Made by a program: the position numbers and the translations under genes. Shown here piece by piece: positions 1 through 7,941 of a DNA stretch of 45,819 nucleotides. This stretch comes from CAZUVM01 sp964623885 (GTDB lineage: Bacteria; Verrucomicrobiota; Verrucomicrobiia; Limisphaerales; UBA8199), in the NCBI GenBank assembly GCA_964623885.1, contig CAZUVM010000006.1, positions 1 to 45,819 on the forward strand, read 5' to 3'. Below the pieces are notes generated by a model. It ran no database searches. It saw only the letters and a list, made by a program, of their open reading frames with translations, and had not been told where the DNA came from. Every line of letters starts with the position of its first letter. Positions within the stretch are counted from its first letter, which is position 1.

Positions 1-935
1 TCCCCCCAGGCGCAGTGCCGCCGCGTCCCATGAAATTCGCCTATTTCGCGGCTGTGGGTGACGCCGATTTCAATTACCCGGAGTTTGTACCACTCCGACG
101 TCAGCTGAACAGAGCCGAGGCGCGGTACCGGATTCGTGTCTTTGAAGGCCCCCATGGCTGGGCACCGACAGAAGTTTGGATGGAGGCGTTGAATTGGATG
201 AACATCCAAGCGATGGCGAGCGGCACGTTGCCGCGCGATAGTGCGCGTATCACCGCCTCGCTGCAGGAAAGCCTTGCGCGCGCGCGCGCTTTCGAATTGG
301 CCAACAATCCACTTGCCGCATTCCGCGAGTATGAGTCGGCGGTGCGCGACTTCGGCGGCCTGGCAAATGTCGATGAGGCGAAGGCAAAGGTCGGCGAGTT
401 GAAGAACAACAGGGCAGTGAAAGCTGCCGAGAAAAAGGAGGCCGCCGACGTCCAGGAGCAGCAGGACCTCGTTAAAATCCCGTCTGCCCAAATGCAGAAG
501 CTCGCGGCTGGGGAATTGGACGCGAGTGGATTTTCGGAACTCCTGGCCAGCTTCTCGGCGATCAAGCGTAAAGCCCAACCCGCGACCCGAAATAATCTGG
601 TGCTGCGCCGCGCTCAGATCCAACTCGCGATGTACGCCTACGAGTCCGGTCAGTCTTGCCTCACAAAAAAGAGCTTTGCCACCGCGCTGTCCTTTTTCCA
701 TCTTGCTATAGCAGGAGCCAACAAGCCGGGTGCCGCGCATTATCAGCGAGCCCGCATTTATGCGATTCAGTCTGACAGGAAAGCGATGCTGACGGAGCTG
801 CAGTTGGCCCTGTCCACAGGTTATCATGAGCCGGCCGCCCTTGATGAAGAGGAATTCCGCCCATGCCGGGCAGATACGGAGTTCGAGGCGCTGGCTGCGA
901 ATTGGAGCAAGGAGACAAGAGATAATCGACGCTAA
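1..935 (+). CDS. Alpha/beta hydrolase C-terminal part fused to TPR-like region (5'-truncated)
   Basis: The reading frame is open to the left edge, so the N-terminus lies outside the window. The first 55 visible residues look like the end of an esterase or dienelactone-hydrolase fold: an acidic GDADFNYPEF segment followed by FEGPHGWAP, whose His fits the catalytic His of that fold, and then a WMEALNWM helix. The nucleophile Ser would be upstream and is not visible. The remaining 240 residues are Ala-rich, charged and helical, with a pattern resembling tetratricopeptide repeats (for example AAHYQRARIYAIQSDRKAML near the end). The combination suggests a secreted or periplasmic peptidase/esterase with a protein-interaction tail. 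Family is inferred from motif shape only. Confidence 0.6.
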   Translation, partial: PPGAVPPRPMKFAYFAAVGDADFNYPEFVPLRRQLNRAEARYRIRVFEGPHGWAPTEVWMEALNWMNIQAMASGTLPRDSARITASLQESLARARAFELANNPLAAFREYESAVRDFGGLANVDEAKAKVGELKNNRAVKAAEKKEAADVQEQQDLVKIPSAQMQKLAAGELDASGFSELLASFSAIKRKAQPATRNNLVLRRAQIQLAMYAYESGQSCLTKKSFATALSFFHLAIAGANKPGAAHYQRARIYAIQSDRKAMLTELQLALSTGYHEPAALDEEEFRPCRADTEFEALAANWSKETRDNRR

Positions 936-937
936 AG

Positions 938-1012
938 GGCATCGCAATCGACGGTGCAGTGGTTGATTACGAATTCGCGGTCGCCAAGCGGGCTTTGGCG
1001 AAGCCGCTCTAA
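938..1012 (+). pseudogene. Remnant of the C-terminus of the 7234-7776 gene family
   Basis: Directly after the hydrolase stop, a short open stretch ends in DYEFAVAKRALAKPL-stop. This aligns with DYEVAVAKRNLPKQS-stop at the end of the fragment finishing at 7776. The DNA is also similar, sharing CGCGGTCGCCAAGCGG and the post-stop sequence CTAAACTCTGCG. No start codon or longer gene belongs to it. It therefore looks like the tail of a decayed or recombined second copy of that gene. Confidence 0.55.
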
Positions 1013-2256
1013 ACTCTGCGAATGTCTGGTCGGGGCTGCTGCGGCGGCAACTCCGGCAGAAATGCCGTGAGCAGGCCAATTAACGGCAGGAACGAACAGA
1101 CTTTGACCACATAAACGATACTGGTGGCGTCGGCTAGTTTTCCAAGCACAGCCGAGGCGATGCCGGCCATGCCGAACGCAAACCCGAAAAACAAACCAGC
1201 TATGGTGCCGACCTTCCCGGGCAACAATTCAGTCGCATAGACGAGAATCGCCGGAAACGCTGAAGCAAGGATCAGTCCGTTGATGATGCTCAAAAGAGCG
1301 GTCCCAAAAAGATTTGCATGCGGCAAAAGCAATGCGAATGGCGCCATGCCTAGTATGGAAATCCAGATGACAGGTTTCCGCCCGATCCGATCGCCCACCG
1401 GGCCGCCTGCAATCGTTCCGGCAGCAACGGCAAACAAGAACACAAAGAGGTAAATCTGCGATTGGGGCACAGTGAGGCCGAACCGTTGGATGAGATAAAA
1501 CGTGTAGTAATTCGTCATCGACGCGAGATAGAAAAATTTGGAGAACATCAAGCAGAGCAGGATGCCCAGCAAGAGTGGCACTTGTGCCCTTGCGACCGGA
1601 TGGTGATGAACCTCGGCGGTGTTGCTCGCACGGCGTTCATCCAGGTGCTGACGGTACCACGAACCGACGCGTGCAAGGATGAACATGCCCGCAAGTGCGA
1701 GGAGTGTGAACCAAAGGATGTGTTGCCGCCCATAACGTGTAATGATGCCCGCCGCCAGTAAGGGCCCAATGGAACTGCCGGCATTGCCACCGACCTGAAA
1801 CAATGATTGTGCAAATCCATGGTTTCCGCCGGACGCCAGCCGCGCCATGCGGGAGGATTCTGGATGGAAGATGGCAGAACCAAGGCCCACCATCGCGGCG
1901 GCCACCAGCACGGCATAATAACTTGGTGCGAGCGCGAGTGCGATAAGTCCGAACAAGGTGATGCCCATCCCGATAACGAGCGAATAAGGTTTGGGATACC
2001 GGTCCGTATAAGATCCCACCACAGGCTGAAATACCGAACCAACCATCTGAAAGGTCAGTGTGATCATGCCGATCTGGGTAAAACTCAAGCTAAACGATTG
2101 CTTGAGCAGCGGATAGATGGCCGGAAGCAGCGCCTGGATGGAGTCGTTGAGCAGATGGCAGAAGCTCAACGCAAATAGAATGCCCAGCGTGGAGTTTCGC
2201 ACGGAACGGACGGCATGGGGTGCCGGCACGGTTTCGGTTTCTTTTGCGCTGTTCAT
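1009..2256 (-). CDS. fsr: MFS transporter, fosmidomycin resistance (Fsr) type
   Basis: This is a 415-residue major facilitator superfamily efflux pump of the inner membrane. About twelve hydrophobic segments are visible. Motifs near the N-terminus are those of the fosmidomycin-resistance subfamily: SFCHLLNDSIQALLPAIYPLL, the MFS loop GSYTDRYPKP, and GLGSAIFHPESSRMARLASG. A second MFS-like loop, GPVGDRIGRKP, lies in the second half. The frame extends upstream to a GTG at 2358, but I place the start at the ATG at 2256, because a terminator-like hairpin lies inside the longer version and family members begin close to this Met. No ribosome binding site is obvious. The substrate is unknown; export of fosmidomycin-like or other small drugs is inferred from the family. 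Confidence 0.85.
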   Translation of the reverse strand: MNSAKETETVPAPHAVRSVRNSTLGILFALSFCHLLNDSIQALLPAIYPLLKQSFSLSFTQIGMITLTFQMVGSVFQPVVGSYTDRYPKPYSLVIGMGITLFGLIALALAPSYYAVLVAAAMVGLGSAIFHPESSRMARLASGGNHGFAQSLFQVGGNAGSSIGPLLAAGIITRYGRQHILWFTLLALAGMFILARVGSWYRQHLDERRASNTAEVHHHPVARAQVPLLLGILLCLMFSKFFYLASMTNYYTFYLIQRFGLTVPQSQIYLFVFLFAVAAGTIAGGPVGDRIGRKPVIWISILGMAPFALLLPHANLFGTALLSIINGLILASAFPAILVYATELLPGKVGTIAGLFFGFAFGMAGIASAVLGKLADATSIVYVVKVCSFLPLIGLLTAFLPELPPQQPRPDIRRV

Positions 2257-2283
2257 GATTGGGATTGCGGTTTCAATGGAAAC

Positions 2284-2315
2284 AAAAAACCCTGCCACCT
2301 TCTCGGGAGCAGGGC
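2284..2315 (-). terminator. Terminator-like hairpin in the leader of the Fsr-type pump
   Basis: Read on the minus strand, CCCTGC (2314-2309) pairs with GCAGGG (2295-2290) across a 13-base loop, and six T residues follow. It sits 28 bases upstream of the ATG at 2256 and points toward the gene. It could end an upstream transcript, or act as an attenuator for the pump gene. Confidence 0.5.
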
Positions 2316-2874
2316 TGAAGAAAATGGGATTTAGGTTATTTTCGTTCGCTCTGCCCACAGGCCGGCCACCATACCAGGGCCGTGTGCGGGGCCTTAATAA
2401 TGAATGCGGTTACGAAGCAATGCGGAACAACGGCAACCGCGGCGGCGCGCGCGGCAAAACCGCCGGCGCTTTTCAGCATCACTCGGTTGCACATGAACAT
2501 GGCGCGCGGAACTTACATCGAAACAATGATATGTCAAACAGCGGCAACGTTATCAGCCAGTAACAACCTGGCAGTGACGTGAGTCAGCCGATTCGATACC
2601 GTACGCATCCGCCCATGTGCCTCGAGTCAGCGCGCTTCCTCAACTGTTGTGGCTCTGGAGATCATTATTGGGTCCCAGGCCTTCAGGTGTGCGAGCAATT
2701 CAGATGACGGTAATCCGAAATGGAAGCTCACCGCCGGCGGCTTGAATTCGCTCAAATACGTCGGCCATGAACCGTCCCACATTCGCAGCAACATTCCACG
2801 CAGACTATCGTCGGGACAAATCCTTCCGACAAGCCAGGTAAAGAAGCGGCTTTGACTCCCTCCGTTTTGGGCCC
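2316..2874. other. Intergenic region without a convincing gene
   Basis: Between the pump leader and the FKBP gene I see no ORF with a recognisable protein or ribosome binding site. The stretch around 2430-2475 is GC-rich and can fold locally. The divergent promoters of the two flanking genes must lie here, but I cannot point to convincing -35/-10 pairs. Confidence 0.5.
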
Positions 2875-3204
2875 ATGTTCTCCCGCATGAAAGTGGAAAG
2901 AATTAGCGCGGGTGCCGGCGCTGCGCCAAAGCAGGGCGACACCGTTACCGTCCATTACATCGGTTGGCTAATCGACGGGACCAAGTTCGACAGCTCAGTT
3001 GACCGTGAAGAACCCTTTTCGTTCGTCTTGGGCATCGGCCAGGTGATCCAAGGATGGGATCAGGGAGTCGGAGGCATGCGCGTGGGCGACAAAGTGCGAT
3101 TGACGATCCCGCCCGAGTTGGCATACGGAGAGCAAGGTTACCCAGGCGCCATCCCGCCGAACGCCACGTTGATCTTCGAGGTCGAGTTGCTCTCGATTTC
3201 GTGA
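2875..3204 (+). CDS. FKBP-type peptidyl-prolyl cis-trans isomerase
   Basis: This 109-residue single-domain FKBP catalyses cis-trans isomerisation of X-Pro bonds and assists folding. Typical family motifs are visible in order: GDTVTVHYIGWLIDGTKFDSS, the active-site segment FVLGIGQVIQGWDQGV, GDKVRLTIPPELAYGEQGYP, and IPPNATLIFEVELL at the end. The length equals one FKBP domain. There is no signal peptide, so it is probably cytoplasmic. The Met at 2887 is an alternative start. It appears to be monocistronic. Confidence 0.93.
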   Translation: MFSRMKVERISAGAGAAPKQGDTVTVHYIGWLIDGTKFDSSVDREEPFSFVLGIGQVIQGWDQGVGGMRVGDKVRLTIPPELAYGEQGYPGAIPPNATLIFEVELLSIS

Positions 3205-3381
3205 CTGGTCGTGAGCACCACGCGTCCTTTTGTTACAACCGCCGCCTTGTTTTGTAATGGGCTCTGGTCGCTTTATTGGAATAGTTTCCTCTCGCGCTCC
3301 TGTGCTTGGGCGTTTGCCTCAATCACAATGCAACAAATGTTTTTGATTGAACGCTCGAGCACAAACCGCGTCCAACTGAAG

Positions 3382-3765
3382 ATGAGTCGGGTGAAAGTCA
3401 TTTTAGTAAGTGTGATGCCAGCCTTGCTTCTGCTGGTGTCCGCAGACTGCTTTGGCGTTCCAACGACCGGTTGCAGGTGCGATAACCTCCGTTGCTTGTT
3501 CTCCAGAGAAGGGAGCAGCAAACACAAGGTACCATCGACAGACATTTCATTCGATTCGACAGTTCAGCGCTGGGGCCGCCGGGTGAATGTCCAGCCTGGC
3601 ACCGATGGATTTGGCACACCTGTGGTTCTGGCCCAAACACTCGCCCGATCTGGGCAAACGATTCCTTCCGTTGTTCTTCCACCAGCCAACCTGGAGCTGA
3701 ACCAGTCCTGGAAGTTCCTTTGGCGCACGGCCTCGGAGCCGCGCGCTCCTTCGTTAGTCTCGTAA
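3382..3765 (+). CDS. Small secreted protein of unknown function
   Basis: From the ATG at 3382 the protein has a good signal-peptide profile: MSRVK, then a hydrophobic VILVSVMPALLLLVSADCFG core. The mature part of about 105 residues is polar and has four Cys near its N-terminus (C-C-C-C within TTGCRCDNLRCLF plus the signal-peptide Cys). The frame is open further upstream to 3211, but that part lacks protein character. I recognise no domain. It may be a genuine exported hypothetical, though an accidental ORF is possible. Confidence 0.4.
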   Translation: MSRVKVILVSVMPALLLLVSADCFGVPTTGCRCDNLRCLFSREGSSKHKVPSTDISFDSTVQRWGRRVNVQPGTDGFGTPVVLAQTLARSGQTIPSVVLPPANLELNQSWKFLWRTASEPRAPSLVS

Positions 3766-3912
3766 TCCCGCTCCTGGGTCTTCTCGCGTGCCCCTGTTGG
3801 GCGCGCATTTCACAGGTGCGCTGTGCCCCAACCAACCCACCTATTGCGGCTGGGATCCGGACTCTAACCAAAATTAACCAAAATCAATTACGAGAAACTG
3901 ACGAAGGGAATT

Positions 3913-4275
3913 ATGAACATCATTGTGAAGTATTGCGGCCTGACAAAGCGGGCCGTTTGGCAAGAGCTGGTCGATACAAATCTCAAGAAGTTGCAGAACC
4001 TCGCGGCAATCGCCTCAGCTCGGGTGACGCTTGAATGGCAGCGCGGCGTTAAGCCTGCATTCCGAGTCCTGACCGAGTTGGAGGTGCCCGGTCCTGACTT
4101 CCACGCCGAAGCCAGCGATTACACCCTTCCGGCTGCGCTGGTCAAGGTAGTCAAAAGCCTTGAGAAACAGATTCGTTCCCGCAAGAACCGCCGTGCCGAC
4201 AAATGGAAAACGAATGTCCGTCTCGGGCTGAATCCAGCGCGGACATCGTCCGGTTTGGCCGGCGCAAGGGCGTGA
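3913..4275 (+). CDS. HPF/RaiA-like ribosome-associated protein
   Basis: This 120-residue protein resembles the ribosome hibernation factor/sigma-54 modulation (HPF/RaiA) domain, which binds the 30S decoding region and slows translation. Visible features are the N-terminal beta strand MNIIVKYCGL, an amphipathic helix (AVWQELVDTNLKKLQNLAAI), a second strand pair ending in VPGPDFHAEASDYTLPAALVKV, and a helix with a basic tail (KSLEKQIRSRKNRR). This is the beta-alpha-beta-beta-beta-alpha order of the family. An AAGGGA box stands just before the start. It is followed closely by the receiver and CBM48 genes on the same strand, which may form an operon. Confidence 0.7.
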   Translation: MNIIVKYCGLTKRAVWQELVDTNLKKLQNLAAIASARVTLEWQRGVKPAFRVLTELEVPGPDFHAEASDYTLPAALVKVVKSLEKQIRSRKNRRADKWKTNVRLGLNPARTSSGLAGARA

Positions 4276-4301
4276 TACGGACGCTTAGCACACTTACGCT
4301 T

Positions 4302-4859
4302 ATGAAAACGCGATTCGAGGAAATAAGAACTCGTGCCAATGAGTTTTCGGCCAAAGATTTTCACCGATTCCAGTCTCTGCACGCGGAAAGCAGGACGATT
4401 CTATTCATCAGCAACGACAGCGGGCTGCACGAGCGTCTCCGCTCACTGGCAAATGAGACCGGTCTCATGGTGGTAAAACAGGACCGCGCTGTCGGAACAG
4501 CCGAGATCCTGCAAGTCGTCAAACCGAGTGCAGTGCTCTTGGATCTGGATTTGCCGGACGAAGCGGCTTGGAATTCGGCTGACATGCTGCTGAACGAGCC
4601 TGACTGTCCGGCCATCATTTTGCTTACGGGACGCACCGGCCATTTGGCCATGCAAAACGCGATCCACGCGGGATTGCTCGTAAGCAAAGGCGATTCTCCC
4701 GACCGGCTTTTGCAAATCATCGAGGAGGTCTTGGAAATGCCCGGACCACACCAGGCGCATCGGAACGCCCTTCGACGGGAGCTCATCCGCTGGCTGAGGC
4801 CTCCCGCCTGGGAAACCGAGTCCGGTTCTGCTTACCGGTTTTGGGGCATCAACGAATGA
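4302..4859 (+). CDS. Response regulator receiver-like protein
   Basis: The protein of 185 residues has a single CheY-like receiver fold. TILFISNDSGLHERLR supplies the acidic pocket region. VLLDLDLPD contains the presumed phospho-acceptor Asp, IILLTGR the conserved Thr, and VSKGDS the Lys. No output domain follows; the C-terminal 35 residues are Arg-rich. The frame is open to 4203, overlapping the previous gene, but the ATG at 4302 gives a compact protein. Its stop overlaps the next gene's start as ATGA, implying translational coupling with the CBM48 protein. No histidine kinase is nearby. Confidence 0.7.
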   Translation: MKTRFEEIRTRANEFSAKDFHRFQSLHAESRTILFISNDSGLHERLRSLANETGLMVVKQDRAVGTAEILQVVKPSAVLLDLDLPDEAAWNSADMLLNEPDCPAIILLTGRTGHLAMQNAIHAGLLVSKGDSPDRLLQIIEEVLEMPGPHQAHRNALRRELIRWLRPPAWETESGSAYRFWGINE

Positions 4860-5218
4860 TCAACAAAAACGTGAGTAAACCTATGAAAAAGAAAAAACAT
4901 CAAAAAACAAACGGACACAACAAGGGCAACGGCCGACACGCTGTGCATGTGGAATTCAGCCACCCGGACGCGACCGCCGTGGCGATCGCGGGCACCTTTA
5001 ATGACTGGCGTCCTCAGGCGACACCTCTGGTCGACATGGGCCACGGACGCTGGCTTAAAGAGTTGGCCCTGCCTCCCGGCACGTATGAGTACTTGTTCGT
5101 CGTGGACGGGCAATGGCTGGCAGATCCGCTGGCGCAGGCAACCAAACCCAATCCGTTCGGAGGCGTGAATTCAGTCGTGACTGTTCCTGGCGACAATAAT
5201 GGCGGGTTAGGGGAATAG
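4856..5218 (+). CDS. Glycogen-binding (CBM48/AMPK-beta-like) protein
   Basis: After a Lys-rich N-terminus (MKKKKHQK), the 120-residue protein carries one early-set/CBM48 module: VHVEFSHPDATAVAIAGTFN, DWRPQATPL, GRWLKELALPPGTYEYLFVV, DGQWLADPLA, and NPFGGVNSVV at the end. This is the pattern of AMPK-beta glycogen-binding domains and of isoamylase N-terminal domains. The Trp residues are those expected to stack on alpha-glucan. No catalytic domain is attached. The ATG at 4856 overlaps the receiver gene stop; the ATG at 4883 is an alternative start. A role in glycogen or carbohydrate sensing is an inference. Confidence 0.8.
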   Translation: MINKNVSKPMKKKKHQKTNGHNKGNGRHAVHVEFSHPDATAVAIAGTFNDWRPQATPLVDMGHGRWLKELALPPGTYEYLFVVDGQWLADPLAQATKPNPFGGVNSVVTVPGDNNGGLGE

Positions 5219-5287
5219 TGGGGATTTTCAACCTGCAGCCGCACGCGCATTGCGACCATAAACCTGCCGCGAATCGCTGAACTGGCT

Positions 5288-5314
5288 CCCCTCTCCTCCT
5301 CAGGAGGAGAGGGG
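5288..5314. repeat. Perfect 13-bp palindrome between convergent genes
   Basis: CCCCTCTCCTCCT (5288-5300) and AGGAGGAGAGGGG (5302-5314) are perfect reverse complements separated by one base. It lies between the ends of the CBM48 gene and the minus-strand gene at 5432. It could act as a bidirectional transcription stop, or be one of the CT-rich intergenic repeats seen elsewhere (compare 45611-45632). There is no T run. Confidence 0.6.
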
Positions 5315-5431
5315 CTTGGGGAGAGGAGGTCTTCGCTTCTTAGGTTATTGAAAGAGATAACGGCTTTGCTTGAGCCCTGGTGAGTTGTCTGAGGACAGCA
5401 ACTGGAATTCTCAGGGCTTGAGTTCAGCTGA

Positions 5432-5815
5432 CTAGGAATGAGCTTTCAAGGAGTTCAGAAAATTGTCTCCGATAAGCTCTAATCGCTCCTCCAATTTCTT
5501 AGTGCAATCGCAATTGGAGCAAGCCCATGGTTCAATTCCGTTCGCGTCGAGGCAGTTCTTGCGGGCGTGCGCGTCCTTGATGTGTAGGAGATCGAAATAT
5601 TGCTCCCAGTAAGGCCTTTCCTCCTGAAGGGGCGTTGCGCAAAAGCAAACCTCCACCCATATGCAGATCCCATCCGCTCCGACCCGGGCCTTGGCCATAT
5701 CGTCCAGATACTCGTCACCCGCCACCGAGCCCCGGCCCAACGTGCCTGATTCAATCGCCGCCAGGAGGGGCTTTTCCTGGCCCGGCTTTACCTTCGCTTT
5801 CACCAAATAGCGCAT
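5432..5815 (-). CDS. Conserved hypothetical protein with CxxCxC motif
   Basis: This protein of about 127 residues starts with the strand MRYLVKAKVKPGQEKPLL, like small ferredoxin-fold (EthD/YciI-like) proteins. It then has GTLGRGSVAGDEYLDDMAKA, WVEVCFCATPLQEERPYWEQ, and a Cys-rich end EPWACSNCDCTKKLEERL. The three-Cys WACSNCDC cluster with further Cys upstream suggests metal binding. The pattern looks conserved rather than random, but I know no function. The frame starts at a GTG at 5827; the ATG at 5815 is my choice. It has no same-strand partner nearby. Confidence 0.7.
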   Translation of the reverse strand: MRYLVKAKVKPGQEKPLLAAIESGTLGRGSVAGDEYLDDMAKARVGADGICIWVEVCFCATPLQEERPYWEQYFDLLHIKDAHARKNCLDANGIEPWACSNCDCTKKLEERLELIGDNFLNSLKAHS

Positions 5816-5994
5816 ACCATTGTTCACAACTTAGCGCAGAAATAAGGCACCGTGCGGACGAATTTCTTGTCAGCTTGTCCAATGACTCTGTGACAGCACT
5901 CCGGCGTGCTGCTATTGTTCGCCAACGTGAAAGCTACCAAGCCACCAGAAATGAGTGTTTACGCGCTCACGGTGGGGCACATGTGCACGAGGAA

Positions 5995-6411
5995 ATGACA
6001 TTTAAGCCCGCGACGCTCGACGATTGTGCCCTTTTGGCTGAGCTGAATCATCAATTGATTCGCGACGAGGGGCATCGAAATCCCATGACGATTCCGCAAC
6101 TTGAACAGCGGATGCGGAGTTCTATTAAAGGTGAGTATCGAGCCATCGTTTTTGAAGCATTCGGAGAGGTCGTGGCGTATGCGCTCTACCGCGAGGGCCC
6201 GGAGGAGGTTTATCTGCGGCAGCTTTTCGTCGTCCCCACCCGGCGTCGTCAGGGAATCGGTCGTCGGGTGGTGGAAATCCTGCGATTACATGTCTGGCCA
6301 AAGGGTAAACGGCTCACGGTTGAGGTGTTGGTCGCTAATACGGCTGCTGTCGCTTTTTGGCGGGCCGTTGGCTACGTGGATTACGCGCTGACTCTGGAGA
6401 TGATGCCATGA
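5995..6411 (+). CDS. GNAT family N-acetyltransferase
   Basis: The 138-residue protein fits a single GNAT domain, which transfers acetyl from acetyl-CoA to an amine. Visible elements are the N-terminal MTFKPATLDDCALLAELN, the strand RAIVFEAFGEVVAYALY, then LRQLFVVPTRRRQGIGRRVV containing the CoA-binding Q-G-I-G-R loop, and VANTAAVAFWRAVGYVDY near the end. The ATG at 5995 is preceded by GAGGAA. The frame runs open upstream to 5635 but that part overlaps the opposite-strand gene and has no family character. The substrate cannot be told. Confidence 0.88.
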   Translation: MTFKPATLDDCALLAELNHQLIRDEGHRNPMTIPQLEQRMRSSIKGEYRAIVFEAFGEVVAYALYREGPEEVYLRQLFVVPTRRRQGIGRRVVEILRLHVWPKGKRLTVEVLVANTAAVAFWRAVGYVDYALTLEMMP

Positions 6412-6481
6412 AGGCCCTCCTGTATCCCAAACTCCGCCATCTACGTTCGTCTCCTGAAACATTGATGACACGCGCTGCGAT

Positions 6482-7405
6482 ATGGGCAATTTTTATGTGA
6501 ACTTTACTCTGCGCGGACCGGACCAGCAGGCGGTTGCAGCGGTGTTGGCCGGTCGTGCTTCCATTGTCTCGCCAGTGCAAGACAACTGCGTCGTAGTTTT
6601 TGACGAAGAATCTGAGGAGCAGGATCAGGAGGTGATTGCGGAATTAGCCTCTAGATTATCGGGGCGTCTCGAGTGTGTGTTGCTCGCCGTGTTAAACCAT
6701 GACGACGACATCCTGAGGTACCAACTGTTTCTCAACGGCGATTTGATGGACGAGTATGACTCGACACCGGGGTACTTTGGTGGAGATGAAGAAGAGGAGG
6801 AGGACGAATCGCCCGCAGTCCGCACGCCTCAAGGTGGCGACGCCAAACTCTTGTGCAAAACATTCGGGGTCAACGCGGTGAGTGAAGTGGAGCGCATCTT
6901 GAGGAAATCGTCTTTGAGCGAAAGCGGCTATGTATTCGCATTTGAACGGCACGCGGATTTGACAGCTGCCCTTGGCATTGCCTCATTCGGCGTCGGAACA
7001 AGTTTTCGTGCGGTAGAGGATGGTGAACTGCCGGAAGAGCTCGACGAGACAGCATTAATTAGAACAAAAAAGCTAACCCCTTCACCAGGTTCTGTGGCGG
7101 CAGAAAATCGAACGAGCAAGCCAAGCCCTGGTTATTACAAGGTGAGCTTTCGTGCCGTTCCTGGCCTCACGAAATCTATCCCGGCTGGTTGGATGCCTGG
7201 TCTATGGGCCGAGATCGAATGCCATAAACCTGAACTGTCACAAGAATTCTGGAGGGCTACCGCTGCGCATATCTTGAACAATTCAAGACTTTGGGCTTTA
7301 CGGAACAAGGCTTCAAGAAGCTCAAGTTGGTTCTCAATCCGAATTCACGCGACGGAGGCGGCATTAATTATCTCGACACGACTTGCCGTCACTTCGGCCA
7401 ACTGA
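6482..7405 (+). CDS. Hypothetical protein with acidic linker; frame disrupted at the 3' end
   Basis: The first 195 residues look like an intact globular unit: MGNFYVNFTLRGPDQQAVAA, VVVFDEESEEQDQEVIAELA, LNHDDDILRYQLFLNGDLMD, an acidic DEEEEEDE run near residue 103, and FGVGTSFRAVEDGELPEEL. After a Pro/Ser linker, a second segment (GYYKVSFRAVPGLTKS, AGWMPGLWAEIECHKPEL) continues to about residue 255. Beyond that the translation turns Ser/Arg-rich and unlike a protein, while another frame from 7234 becomes protein-like. I infer a frameshift at 7234-7260. Function unknown; it belongs to no family I can name. Confidence 0.55.
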   Translation: MGNFYVNFTLRGPDQQAVAAVLAGRASIVSPVQDNCVVVFDEESEEQDQEVIAELASRLSGRLECVLLAVLNHDDDILRYQLFLNGDLMDEYDSTPGYFGGDEEEEEDESPAVRTPQGGDAKLLCKTFGVNAVSEVERILRKSSLSESGYVFAFERHADLTAALGIASFGVGTSFRAVEDGELPEELDETALIRTKKLTPSPGSVAAENRTSKPSPGYYKVSFRAVPGLTKSIPAGWMPGLWAEIECHKPELSQEFWRATAAHILNNSRLWALRNKASRSSSWFSIRIHATEAALIISTRLAVTSAN

Positions 7406-7776
7406 TCTACAATAAAACATTTATCCCCTCCCAAGCGACGGAACGAATTGGCGTCGTGGTTGCCTTCACGGCTGTGTTTGAAGACGAGGTTTTAAGTTGC
7501 ACGAACAATCCAAGCCCGACCTTCAATCAGATCCCCACAAATAAAGTAGTAAGGATGAAGTCAAATGACGTTGAAGCGATTTACCGGGCCTTTGTCGATG
7601 AGCTGAAGAAGCGGGCTCAGCAGCCGCGACGTTTTGACGACTTGAATTCGCTGAAAGCGTGGTTCGATTCAAATGCAGTCGAGGTTTTTGAAGACAATGT
7701 GCGTCGAGGAATATGGGTTCGAATGAGCGATTACGAAGTCGCGGTCGCCAAGCGGAACTTGCCAAAGCAGTCCTAA
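7234..7776 (+). pseudogene. Downstream frame of the disrupted hypothetical gene
   Basis: From 7234 a frame without a good start codon (only TTG at 7291) carries EGYRCAYLEQFKTLGFTEQG, FKKLKLVLNPNSRDGGGINY, LDTTCRHFGQLIY and ends in DYEVAVAKRNLPKQS. In-frame stops at 7225 and 7231 rule out an upstream start in this frame. It is best explained as the C-terminal part of the gene at 6482, lost by one indel, or as a separate gene that has lost its start. Its last 15 codons recur as the remnant at 938-1012. Confidence 0.5.
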
Positions 7777-7941
7777 ACTCTGCGCAACTTTTTGTCCAGG
7801 ACGTTGCGGCAGCATTGATCCTTCCAGCCGAAAACTAATCAAAGGTGGGCGAAGCGGAACTTTCGGCCCGCACTTTTCAAAGGATCTTGTCCCGGTTACC
7901 TTCGGTCCATCGACACCGAAACATCCCAAGACTCAGTTCCA

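Noticed and set aside
3492..4034. Plus-strand ORF between the secreted hypothetical and the HPF-like gene
   Set aside because: It overlaps both neighbours in another frame and has no signal peptide, domain or ribosome site.
5635..5994. N-terminal extension of the GNAT gene
   Set aside because: It overlaps the opposite-strand gene, is Pro/Ser-rich, and a good GAGGAA-ATG start is at 5995.
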